This document shows positions 1 through 7,930 of a DNA stretch of 43,919 nt, piece by piece (position 1 is the first letter of the stretch; each line of letters begins with the position of its first letter). This DNA is from Sulfobacillus benefaciens (GTDB taxonomy: Bacteria > Bacillota > Sulfobacillia > Sulfobacillales > Sulfobacillaceae), in assembly GCA_003023725.1 (NCBI GenBank), contig PXYT01000028.1, positions 1-43,919 of the forward strand, read 5' to 3'. A program made the translations under genes and the position numbers. Below the pieces are notes generated by a model. The model ran no database searches. It saw only the letters and a program-made list of their open reading frames with translations, and was not told the DNA's origin.

Positions 1-99
1 CCGCTCCTTTGTTAGAGTTGCCCAACGAAGCATAGCAAGACGCAGAGCCGTTGTCCAGCATAACCGTCCTATTCGTACGTTAAAATTTCAGGCCTCCTT
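1..99. repeat. 99-base terminal inverted repeat, left copy
   Basis: These 99 bases are the exact reverse complement of 43821-43919; identity stops at base 100. A perfect match of exactly 99, an odd number often used as an assembly k-mer, at both extreme ends suggests the contig was cut at a repeat shared by both flanks. It could also be the edge of a multicopy insertion sequence present in opposite orientations. The stretch is open in one frame and encodes an arginine-rich peptide (see the next entry). Confidence 0.9.
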
Positions 100-121
100 G
101 GTGTCTTGGCTTGCTCATTGA
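2..121 (+). CDS. Partial ORF, possible transposase C-terminus
   Basis: The frame starting at base 2 is open to a TGA at 119-121 and has no start inside the window, so it would be the 3' end of a gene lying outside. The roughly 39 residues are very basic, with an RRRAVVQHNRPIR stretch, a composition often seen at transposase C-termini. Most of it lies inside the repeated 99 bases, as expected if that repeat is a mobile element. No family was recognised with confidence, and an open frame of this length can occur by chance. Confidence 0.25.
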   Translation, partial: RSFVRVAQRSIARRRAVVQHNRPIRTLKFQASLVSWLAH

Positions 122-322
122 TGCAACAGGTTTCTGGTAGTCTTTGACGTGAGGTGCTGCAAACGGAAACCGGTCATCCGACTTGCCCAGCGACCTCCCG
201 CCCCTTATCATGGTTCACACGAGGGAGGCCGTTTGAAAAACTAACACCCCGTATACGCAGCAACATCTCCGCAGGAACAAGTTCTATTCGATCACCTATG
301 CCATTAACCGTCTAACAAGTAC

Positions 323-990
323 TTAATAAATGCCCTGTGCGTCCCGGGGCAATGTCCTCACATGTTTAAGGTATTCTGTCATGTTCTCATCATCATTCGA
401 TGGATACGACAACGAAAACTCCTTCGCAACCTGTTTAGCCAAAATTCGAAACAGTTCGCATGTCGCAACAATAGAATTCCAAAAATTGTCGTAATGGCTG
501 TCCGAATAAGGTTCTCTCGTACATGGTCCAATAGCGTTCGGGCAGATAGTGCTTGAAGTACTTCCCCATCTTTCCAGTGGATACCTCAAAGCCTTGCTTT
601 ATTCCAATCCACCACCGCACCATGTCATCCAAGTTCCGACGGATAATGTCCTCGAACATCCCCTTCGCATAGGGGAGTTCATCACGCCAAATGCCCTTGG
701 CGACATTCTGGGCAGGCCCCGCCAAAAATTATGGGTACAACTCACGAACGCCAGGCTCGGTTGGAGGCTGGATGTGATAGTCAGTGTCGATCGGGGATGG
801 GATGGGCGGCAAACAATTGTCTTTATCTAACAGAGGAAGGGTCAGTTAGTCATTTCCATACTTCTCCAACATGGATTGCTCTGTTTGAACATGAAGATCA
901 ATACGAATCCCAAACCTCTGCGATAGGGATCAATGTAATGAAATTGTCATATTTCGGCATAAATCACTCACCGTGTGGGGAAGCATTTCA
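323..990 (-). pseudogene. Decayed aminoglycoside 6-adenylyltransferase (ANT(6)/AadE-like)
   Basis: Read on the minus strand, fragments line up in order with the ANT(6) streptomycin adenylyltransferase family. First comes an IRIDL segment near 905, like the family's GNRIDLTLIP strand. Then come LLDKD near 820, DYHIQPP near 780, VAKGIWRDELPYAKG near 690 and WWIGIKQGF near 630. Last is a C-terminal piece with FWNSIV and LFRILAKQVAKEF (about 500-400). The reading frame is broken by stops near 953, 858 and 733 and by a frameshift near 515, and the N-terminal nucleotidyltransferase motif is not recognisable. In the intact family the enzyme transfers AMP to the 6-hydroxyl of streptomycin. Here it is clearly non-functional, and it lies beside a repeat-bounded contig end, which fits acquisition by transfer followed by decay. 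Confidence 0.75.
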
Positions 991-1500
991 ACACGCAATG
1001 CCGGGTAAAGCCTTGGGCTTGTTGGCCACATCCACGTAGTGTCTCAACGGCTCCTCCAGCTCAACTACCAAACGCCCCAGGTCAAGGAGCAACCAGATGG
1101 GTGTTGGTGGGGCCATCCGAATTCTACCGATAGCCGCCCGGTACCGGGAAAGGCCTCACTTCTCGTAACCGCAATATTCATTGCACCATCTCACCCATAA
1201 ACACCATATTGTGCTCTCATGTGGCACTGTAGTGATCGCAAGAAGATTTGCCCTTAAGGCCTCTTAACCCTCGTATCCGCAAAAAAGCCATGCAAGCATT
1301 TTCCACCAGCGCTATAGTCGTCGTTCCAATGAGGGTCGTGGGCAAGCGTCCGCATCACGCATTTCGTCTCATTCGTCGAAATCCAAAAAACCAGCGCCCG
1401 TTTGTTGACTGAGGGGGAATACTACGGGCCCTTTGAATGTACCGGCCATTGGAGCCTGTAAGGAGAGACGTCAGGGCAATGGGAAGACTGTAAACTATCC
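991..1500. other. About 500 bases without a recognisable gene
   Basis: This stretch lies between the ANT(6) pseudogene and the end of cbiD. On the minus strand two short open stretches (about 1130-990 and 1410-1260) read like protein, with WLLLDLGRLVVELEEPLRHY and VFWISTNETKCVMRTLAHD. Neither has a convincing start, and no family was recognised. They may be more remnants of decayed genes. No clear terminator was found after cbiD. Confidence 0.4.
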
Positions 1501-2646
1501 TCAGATACTTTGGGCCATTATCTGACCGGCGGCATCGATCAAATACACCGCCACTTCCACGTCCTGTCGCAACTTTGATTGAAGATGCCACCGTGCCGCC
1601 TCAACCAAACCAACTAGAAAAGACGGGAAGTGACGAGCCCGCTGTATAGCCGCGGCAGCCGTGGAAAATTGCCGCATGTCGTGAAGAATCGAAGAAGGAA
1701 CGCCACTTTTCATGGCTAAATCGATTAGAGCCTCCTTATCCACCGTGGACTCTCGGGCATGAAGATCCATGGCTCCTTGCGCAACTTTAGTCAGTTTTCC
1801 GGGCATGGACGCGAAGACAACGCGTCTGACTTTGGGACGAATGTTGACGACATGCAGCGCATGACCCAAAAACCGTGCCACTTCTACCACAGATTCAGGA
1901 GGAGACGATAAAAAATAGGCATCAGCCCACTGTTTCGTCCGCGATCCGGTGACTAAGACCACTTGGGAGCTGCTTTCACAAGCAACCTTTGTGGCTAAAA
2001 CCACGGACGCCTTCCACGCCGACAGCGAATAGGGGCGAACCAGTCCTGTAGTGCCCAGAATTGATATACCCCCCATGATACCCAGTCGAGGATTGTCGGT
2101 TCTTTGAGCAATATCCTCGCCATCCTTAACGCTCACCAAAATTTTTAATCCCGGATATGATGACTGAAAGGCGGAGCCCAGGACATTTTCTGTCAGTTGC
2201 CGAACTTCTTGGGTGATCATTCTTTTCGGAACCCGGTTAATAGCCGCTTCCCCTATGGACAGTCCCAAACCCGGGCGAGTGACCCGTCCCACCCCCTGTC
2301 CGCCATCCAGAACAAGACCCGGGCTGGACAAGGCGCTCACCGTTACGGTAATGAGTGCCCCGTGCGTTGCATCAGGATCGTCTCCTCCGTCTTTCTGGAT
2401 TGTGCAACTTGCCTCAGCCCGGTGTTTTGAGATCGATGTTCCGTATACGGGAAGATGGGCTCTTTTTCCAATGGGAAGAGTGACCGTAATTTCTTCTAAA
2501 GATGGCTTGTTCTCCGCGAGCAGCAACAAAGCCCCGTGAGTGGCGGCCTGGGCACAGGTTCCGGTGGTAAATCCTTGCCGCAACCGCTGCACCCTGCCGT
2601 CTATCATCACCTCTTCATATATGGCTCCCTGATAGAGTTCCTCCAA
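1501..2646 (-). CDS. cbiD: Cobalt-precorrin-5B C1-methyltransferase CbiD
   Basis: CbiD methylates C1 of cobalt-precorrin-5B with S-adenosylmethionine in the anaerobic (early cobalt insertion) cobalamin route. The N-terminus carries the family's glycine/threonine signature GFTTGTCAQAATHGALLLL, and the middle has the expected IGEAAINRVP and LGIMGGISILGTTG segments. Length (381 residues) is normal. The start is uncertain: TTG at 2646 has GGGGG about ten bases upstream, while an internal ATG at 2607 gives a more typical short N-terminus. It is the last gene of the long minus-strand cobalamin operon, about 50 bases after the cbiH-cbiJ fusion. CbiD has no counterpart in the oxygen-dependent route (CobF does the C1 methylation there), so its presence marks the anaerobic pathway. 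Confidence 0.93.
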   Translation of the reverse strand: MEELYQGAIYEEVMIDGRVQRLRQGFTTGTCAQAATHGALLLLAENKPSLEEITVTLPIGKRAHLPVYGTSISKHRAEASCTIQKDGGDDPDATHGALITVTVSALSSPGLVLDGGQGVGRVTRPGLGLSIGEAAINRVPKRMITQEVRQLTENVLGSAFQSSYPGLKILVSVKDGEDIAQRTDNPRLGIMGGISILGTTGLVRPYSLSAWKASVVLATKVACESSSQVVLVTGSRTKQWADAYFLSSPPESVVEVARFLGHALHVVNIRPKVRRVVFASMPGKLTKVAQGAMDLHARESTVDKEALIDLAMKSGVPSSILHDMRQFSTAAAAIQRARHFPSFLVGLVEAARWHLQSKLRQDVEVAVYLIDAAGQIMAQSI

Positions 2647-2696
2647 AAATGACTGGCCCCCTTATTGGCTGCCATCCATCACTATAGTGGGTCCGA

Positions 2697-4238
2697 TCAA
2701 CGGGGACGGCTATCGCACAAACGTTTCTCGAGGTCATCGAGCGAGTAGACAGTGTCCGCGTCTGATGCATTGTTGTCTCCATTCCCGGACGCCGACCTAT
2801 CCACAATAACAACCGGAATTTTTCGTTCTAGGGCTGGTTCGATTTTTTCAAGCAGATCATAACTTCCCACCTTCACTATGACAAGCCGCGGAGAATAGCG
2901 GTCATACAAAGCCCCGTTGAGATCCCGGGAATAGGGTCCTAACATAGCCACAATGTGGCGGGAGGAGAATCCCAGAGCTTCCGCTTGCCTAAGCGATTCT
3001 GACGTCGGAAGAATCCGAATTACTGGAATCACACCTTCGGTATTAAGCAACCGGAGAGCGTAAACAGAAAGAAATTTTGTTCCAATCATCAGCATCACTG
3101 GACCAGAGGCCGCCGAAGCCAAAACCGCAGCTTCCTCGTGGGTACTGACCACAGTAATCAATGCACTCCGGGGCACAATTTGAGGCCGCTGATACCGGAC
3201 ATAACGCAGGCCCATGTCTTTGCTGACCCCTCTAGCCGTTTGCTGCATTTGACGTGAATCGGGATGTGTCATATCCACGATATCACTCACATGGTAACGA
3301 GTCACGAAGTCTTTCAGACTCTGAACATCCCAATCACCCCAATGAGTTTCAATGCTTTCACCAAAGGTGTCGACGCCGAACTTTCGATACGATAAAGTGA
3401 CAGGAAACTGCCGGGCTGCTAGACGTTGTGCCATGAGGCGACCTTCGATGGTTCCTCCCAAAATCAGAATTCGCCCTAAAGACCCCCGAGCATCCGGATA
3501 ATATCCCCGAGGCGTGACAAAACGTCCCTTCCAGTTCATGCTTTGAGAATTTCCCACGATAACGATGGAAAACATGTCCACACGATGGTCCAGAAAGTGC
3601 GCAAGATCCGACATGATCACGGATTCTTCCGTCCGGTAGGCATTACGGACCACAGCCACGGGAGTTCCCGGATCCCGGTAGCGAAGAAAGATATCCCGGG
3701 CCTTCTCTATCTGATGTTGCCGTTTCGCGCTCCGCGGATTGTAAAGCCCCAACACGAAATCTCCCTGGGCGGCATGATGAAGTCGGCGTATGATATTAGG
3801 CCATGGGGTGAGCAAATCGCTCAAACTAATCACGGCAAAATCATGCATTATCGGTGCCCCGACACGGGCTGCGGCGGCTTGAATGGCGGAAATCCCAGGA
3901 ATCACCTCAATAGGAGGGACAATGGACCAAGGATTTTCCCGAAGCCATTCGAAAACCACCCCGGCCATGCCATAAACCCCCGCATCCCCGCTCGACACGA
4001 CGGCAACGTCCCGGCCTTGACGCGAATATTGAACGGCAAGTGCGGCCCGTTCGGTTTCTTGCGAAAGCGCTCGTCCCTCAATCCGTTGCCGTTTGTCGTC
4101 CAATAACGGACGCAAGAGCTTTAAATAACCATCATAGCCGATAACCACGCGAACCTGCTGCAAAATGCGCCGGGCAAAAGGTGTCAGTAACTCCGGATCT
4201 CCTGGTCCAATCCCCACAATATAAAGCGTTCCTGTCAT
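2697..4238 (-). CDS. cbiHJ: Fused precorrin-3B C17-methyltransferase / precorrin-6A reductase (CbiH-CbiJ)
   Basis: Residues 1 to about 245 are a tetrapyrrole methylase of the CbiH/CobJ type: the N-terminal YIVGIGPGDPELLTPFA loop, GDAGVYGMAG, EVIPGISAIQAAAARVGAP and LGLYNPRSAKR are all present. This half contracts the ring by methylating C17. After a short linker, residues about 260-513 are a CbiJ/CobK reductase, beginning with the dinucleotide-binding strand ILILGGTIEGRLMAQRLA and containing DMTHPDS. That half reduces precorrin-6A with NAD(P)H. The start is an ATG preceded by AAGGAG. Joining the two enzymes in one chain could couple non-adjacent steps, or may simply reflect fused operon neighbours. 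CobJ/CbiH fusions to other cob enzymes are known in several lineages. Family assignments are secure; any channelling is inference. Confidence 0.92.
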   Translation of the reverse strand: MTGTLYIVGIGPGDPELLTPFARRILQQVRVVIGYDGYLKLLRPLLDDKRQRIEGRALSQETERAALAVQYSRQGRDVAVVSSGDAGVYGMAGVVFEWLRENPWSIVPPIEVIPGISAIQAAAARVGAPIMHDFAVISLSDLLTPWPNIIRRLHHAAQGDFVLGLYNPRSAKRQHQIEKARDIFLRYRDPGTPVAVVRNAYRTEESVIMSDLAHFLDHRVDMFSIVIVGNSQSMNWKGRFVTPRGYYPDARGSLGRILILGGTIEGRLMAQRLAARQFPVTLSYRKFGVDTFGESIETHWGDWDVQSLKDFVTRYHVSDIVDMTHPDSRQMQQTARGVSKDMGLRYVRYQRPQIVPRSALITVVSTHEEAAVLASAASGPVMLMIGTKFLSVYALRLLNTEGVIPVIRILPTSESLRQAEALGFSSRHIVAMLGPYSRDLNGALYDRYSPRLVIVKVGSYDLLEKIEPALERKIPVVIVDRSASGNGDNNASDADTVYSLDDLEKRLCDSRPR

Positions 4239-4279
4239 CGTCTACTCCTTGCCGTTTATGTTTGGGAATGGGTTGTGCG

Positions 4280-5140
4280 TCAATTGTCCAGGTGATGCGC
4301 ATGATGTCCATCCTCATGATGATGCGAAGAAAGATAGCGGTGGGCAGCCCGGGTTCGCATCCATTCCACGTCATAAGCAGTGTGTTTCCCAAAAAGTGCC
4401 TCATTCGTGCGCTGCACAACCAACTCCACAATTTCGTCCTCAAGACCGAAGTACTGCGTCACATGCACCGTCAGATTCTTATGCCGCCGGGCAAAGCTGG
4501 CGGAAATATCCTCGATTTTTTTGAACAAGGCGCCCGTGAACAAGAAATAGGGAACGACGATAAGGCGTTGAACTCCTAAACGATACATTCGTTCCAGACC
4601 TTCCGGCAAGTCTGGTCGAGTAATGCCGATAAAGGCATTCTCGACCAAAGAATACTGGCTTCCTTCCCAAAACATGCGGGACATTTGATAAAAATGAGCG
4701 TTTGCCACGGGATCCGAGCTACCTCTTCCCACTAGCAAAATGCCCGTTCCGTCATTCGGAATGTAAGGCTGCACCCGCCGCATCAGAACGGTCATGATAT
4801 CGGGATGGAACCCTAAATGATCGCCGTACTGAATATCCACTCCCGCATTCATTTTGTTCGCTTCAGCCAGCTCGTGGGGAATGTCGTGCACCTTATGACC
4901 AGCATCCAACAACATCACCGGAACAGCCAGGATCTTTCGCATTCCCTGATGCGCCAACCTAGTCAAGGTTTCGCCAATTCTTGGGTAGGCAAATTCCAAA
5001 AACGCCCCGTATACGGGTACAGGCAATAATGGCCGCAGACGCTGGGAAACCCGCCGAACCATTTGGTTGAATTGCTCTGCCCCTTCTTCGTCGCGACTTC
5101 CATGTCCAATCAGCAAAATTCCATCGACCAGTGCCGACAT
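4280..5140 (-). CDS. cbiX: Sirohydrochlorin cobaltochelatase CbiX (long form)
   Basis: CbiX inserts cobalt into sirohydrochlorin, the committing step of anaerobic B12 synthesis. The N-terminal domain has the active-site histidines expected for class II chelatases: H13 in LIGHGSRDEEG and H82 in DAGHKVHDIPHE. The second half repeats the fold (GILLVGRGSSDPVANAHFY) without those histidines, as in two-domain CbiX proteins. The C-terminus ends in a histidine-rich tail, HHHEDGHHAHHLD, likely a metal store or delivery site as in other CbiX proteins. The ATG start follows AGAGGAATTCAA. The gene lies between cbiG and the cbiH-cbiJ fusion, inside an operon that also encodes the unrelated CobN + ChlID chelatase. 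Confidence 0.93.
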   Translation of the reverse strand: MSALVDGILLIGHGSRDEEGAEQFNQMVRRVSQRLRPLLPVPVYGAFLEFAYPRIGETLTRLAHQGMRKILAVPVMLLDAGHKVHDIPHELAEANKMNAGVDIQYGDHLGFHPDIMTVLMRRVQPYIPNDGTGILLVGRGSSDPVANAHFYQMSRMFWEGSQYSLVENAFIGITRPDLPEGLERMYRLGVQRLIVVPYFLFTGALFKKIEDISASFARRHKNLTVHVTQYFGLEDEIVELVVQRTNEALFGKHTAYDVEWMRTRAAHRYLSSHHHEDGHHAHHLDN

Positions 5141-5227
5141 TTGAATTCCTCTTTTCTCAAATTTCTCCTCGCAATTGCGGGATTTTGCGCATGTTCCCCT
5201 TAAAATATCACCCTCTGCGTGCTCGGC

Positions 5228-6355
5228 TTATCTACTGTCATTCTCGGGTTCCCAACTCCGCGAGGCGGCAGTCTTAAGCGCGACAGCCACAGTCACTCGA
5301 TCCGACTTGCACTTTGATACCAATAGCGACCCTCCGTCCGCTCCCAAAATAGCCGCGGGTTCGGAAACCGCATAGGCTCCCGTGGCTTCGAGCACCGAGG
5401 GGTTGAAGTGGCGGTGGTTTAACGGCACCCGGTTCAATTCCTCGGGCGAAACAAACTGAAGCTTCCAGCCGTGGCGTTGAGCCCATTCTTCCAGTGCCCC
5501 ATCGCCGCGTTTTCTGTCAATGGTGACTATCGTATCCACACTATGAGACGATAGATGGTTCGTATTCAACGTTTCCGACACCATCTCTTCCAGATCTTCC
5601 ACGGTGGTATTGCGGCTAAATCCGACACCAATAGACAAAACTTTGGGACGATACACTAAAATAGGGGCCTGTTCCACCTGACGGGGAACAGACACTCGGC
5701 GATGCGTAATCCACAACCATCCCCGAATTTCCTGAAAAACCGGAGCCGGCACGTATTCCCATCCGTCATATATCCGGCTAAAGGAATCACGGTATCGCCA
5801 ACAGGGCGACCCACTTTCCTGCACAACCCCTACCGGGTCCTTTTCCAGCATCATTCGCGACAGATGGGACAAAGTCGCCCAATCTTCCAAATGCCAGTTT
5901 CCCTCGCGGCCAATTAAGTCCAAAGCCGGCACTTCCAAACTTTCCGAGCCGGTCGTAATGACCGGCATTGCTTGCAATATCCGCGCAATGTCCCGCGTAA
6001 TTTCATTGCCATCTTGGGCATGGCAGGAGAGCAAACACACAGCATAGTGTCCGCCATCATCGACGACGGTGACACTGGGATCACGGTGCTTGTCCCGGAT
6101 GACCGGAGCGATCAGCCGGGTCGCCAAACTTACGGACATAACGAATATCCAATGATCATAGTCGTGAAAAACCTCACGCACCCACTGGCTCAAAGGTTTT
6201 GCGTAGTAACGGACCTCTTCGTCCGCGAGTAAACCCGAGTCATGAAAGCGTTTCGGCAACCACACTGTCATCGTCCTGTAACGATGCAGCAAACGAACCT
6301 GGTCCCACCCCGGACGGGTTATCACAACGGCAGCCCACTTCTCTCGCTTCTCCAT
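5228..6355 (-). CDS. cbiG: Cobalt-precorrin-5A hydrolase CbiG
   Basis: CbiG opens the delta-lactone ring of cobalt-precorrin-5A and releases acetaldehyde, a step used only in the anaerobic pathway. The N-terminal region contains the CbiG_N-like segment around WIFVMSVSLATRLIAPVIRDK, followed by DPSVTVVDDGGHYAVCLLS. The C-terminal third is a clear CbiG_C domain, with VLSIGVGFSRNTT, then PLNHRHFNPSVLEATG and AVSEPAAILGA. The ATG at 6355 overlaps the TGA of cbiF (TGATG), so translation is coupled; a GTG one codon earlier is also possible. At about 375 residues it is a normal single CbiG, not fused to CbiH as in some Firmicutes. Confidence 0.92.
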   Translation of the reverse strand: MEKREKWAAVVITRPGWDQVRLLHRYRTMTVWLPKRFHDSGLLADEEVRYYAKPLSQWVREVFHDYDHWIFVMSVSLATRLIAPVIRDKHRDPSVTVVDDGGHYAVCLLSCHAQDGNEITRDIARILQAMPVITTGSESLEVPALDLIGREGNWHLEDWATLSHLSRMMLEKDPVGVVQESGSPCWRYRDSFSRIYDGWEYVPAPVFQEIRGWLWITHRRVSVPRQVEQAPILVYRPKVLSIGVGFSRNTTVEDLEEMVSETLNTNHLSSHSVDTIVTIDRKRGDGALEEWAQRHGWKLQFVSPEELNRVPLNHRHFNPSVLEATGAYAVSEPAAILGADGGSLLVSKCKSDRVTVAVALKTAASRSWEPENDSR

Positions 6356-7158
6356 CACTCTCTAGTCTCAACATTCCCGACAGACCGCCGAAACAAGTGT
6401 GAAAATTCCGGATCGTATAACCGTGATCGGGTAGCAGCAAAATTGCCCAGCGCCGCTTCTCCTGCCAAAATCAAGGCATGGCGGTGAATGCCGTGAAGGC
6501 GTAAATCCTCCGCCAATCCCTTAACCGTGCTCTGGATGATCTGTTCATCGGGCCAACCGACTTTATAGGCCACAATCAGAGGATCGGATTCCCGGTACCC
6601 GGCTTCCAAGAGTTCCCGGCTTACTTTATTGGCGAGGGCGGCACTCAGGAATATGGCTAAAGTCGCGGGATGGCGGGCCAATGCCGAAAGTGATGCTCCT
6701 TGGGGCAAGTGACTAGATCGCCCCTCAACCCGGGTCAAAATCACAGTTTGTGACACCCCGGGTATGGTCAATTCGCGCTGGATGCGACTAGCGGCAGCAT
6801 TGACCGAACTGACTCCAGGTATGATTTCAAAAGGTATATGGTGAGTTTGAAGTGCATGCATTTGTTCCGTAATAGCCCCGTAAAAGGCCGGATCGCCGGA
6901 ATGAAGACGAGCTACCACATGATTGCTGCGAGCTGCTGCAACCATTATCGAAACAATTTCGTCAAGATGGTGGTCACTGCTCGTCCATACCTTTGTTTCG
7001 GCCGAGCAATAATCCAAGACGCGGGTACTTACCAAGGAATCCGCATAAACCACGGTGTCCGCAGCTTCAAGAACATGCATTCCCCGTACCGTTAACAACT
7101 CGGGATCTCCGGGTCCGGCTCCGATGATATAGACCCATCCGCGTTGAATTTCGCGCAT
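6355..7158 (-). CDS. cbiF: Cobalt-precorrin-4 C11-methyltransferase CbiF
   Basis: This SAM-dependent methylase adds the C11 methyl group of the corrin ring. Visible family motifs are YIIGAGPGDPELLTVRG at the N-terminus, VVYADSLVS, RLHSGDPAFYGAI, FEIIPGVSSVNAAASR and AYKVGWPDEQII. The motifs and the 267-residue length fit CbiF/CobM better than the other tetrapyrrole methylases in the operon. The ATG start is preceded by an imperfect GAGAGGGG site. The stop overlaps the start of cbiG and the upstream neighbour is cbiL. Confidence 0.93.
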   Translation of the reverse strand: MREIQRGWVYIIGAGPGDPELLTVRGMHVLEAADTVVYADSLVSTRVLDYCSAETKVWTSSDHHLDEIVSIMVAAARSNHVVARLHSGDPAFYGAITEQMHALQTHHIPFEIIPGVSSVNAAASRIQRELTIPGVSQTVILTRVEGRSSHLPQGASLSALARHPATLAIFLSAALANKVSRELLEAGYRESDPLIVAYKVGWPDEQIIQSTVKGLAEDLRLHGIHRHALILAGEAALGNFAATRSRLYDPEFSHLFRRSVGNVETRE

Positions 7159-7204
7159 AGTATTTTCCCCTCTCCTGGTCCGATGCCCCCGGGCCTCAAA
7201 CCCG

Positions 7205-7927
7205 TCAGTCCGGACATCTTTGTCTCACTACCAACAAGGACATATACGGCGGCACCCGCTCCTTCATTTCGTGCAGATCGCCTCGAATTTCTTCTTGGGT
7301 GGTCCCAATACCAGCCAAATAGACCGTATCGGGCAAAAGTCCGCGGGAATCCAATAGTTCATAGACACGATCAAAAACTCGGGAAAATTTGAGAATAACC
7401 ACTGTATCACAGACATCCAGTGCCTGGCTCAACTGATTCAGCCCGTTTACAGCGGGAATAACAGCAACAGACTGTCCCGAACGGGCCAGGCTTACCCCTA
7501 ACCGAGCCGCCGCCGCACTTACCGAAGAAATGCCCGGAACAATTTCGACGGCAATTTCGGGACATTTCGCCAAAACAGCGTCTGCCAGATAAGAAAATGT
7601 CGAGTACAGGGATGGATCGCCCTCGGTTACGAACACAACATCCAAACCCTGCGTCAAATGCGACAACACCTGATCTCGGGCATCATTCCAGGCTCGGGCC
7701 AACACGTTCTCGTCCTGAGTCATGGGAAATGCCAGACGCAATAAATATTTGTCGGGCGTCAGATAGGCCTCAACAATTTCTTCGGCGCGTCCCACTGCTC
7801 TCGCAATCCCGCGGGGTAAAGCGATGACCCGCGACCGTTTTAAAATCCGGTCCGCTTGAAGTGTCAGCCACTCCGGGTTTCCGGCACCCGCCCCCAGTCC
7901 GAATAAGGTCCCATAAATTCGCGTCAT
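7205..7927 (-). CDS. cbiL: Cobalt-precorrin-2 C20-methyltransferase CbiL
   Basis: CbiL methylates C20 of (cobalt-)precorrin-2, the first methylation after the sirohydrochlorin stage. The 240-residue protein has the methylase fold: GTLFGLGAGAGNPEWLTLQA at the N-terminus, DVVFVTEGDPSLYSTFSYL, EIVPGISSVSAAAARLGV and TVVILKFSRVFDRVYELLD. The TEGDPSLYSTF segment is characteristic of the C20 enzyme. One small oddity is the GAGAGNPE loop, in place of the more usual GVGPGDPE. The ATG start lies four bases after the cbiET stop, within the dense operon. Confidence 0.93.
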   Translation of the reverse strand: MTRIYGTLFGLGAGAGNPEWLTLQADRILKRSRVIALPRGIARAVGRAEEIVEAYLTPDKYLLRLAFPMTQDENVLARAWNDARDQVLSHLTQGLDVVFVTEGDPSLYSTFSYLADAVLAKCPEIAVEIVPGISSVSAAAARLGVSLARSGQSVAVIPAVNGLNQLSQALDVCDTVVILKFSRVFDRVYELLDSRGLLPDTVYLAGIGTTQEEIRGDLHEMKERVPPYMSLLVVRQRCPD

Positions 7928-7930
7928 CTC

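Noticed and set aside
1355-1591. Minus ORF of 78 codons at the end of cbiD
   Set aside because: The first part is an out-of-frame shadow of cbiD and there is no start signal.
3543-4106. Plus-strand ORF of 187 codons
   Set aside because: It lies entirely inside cbiH-cbiJ on the opposite strand and has shadow-like composition.
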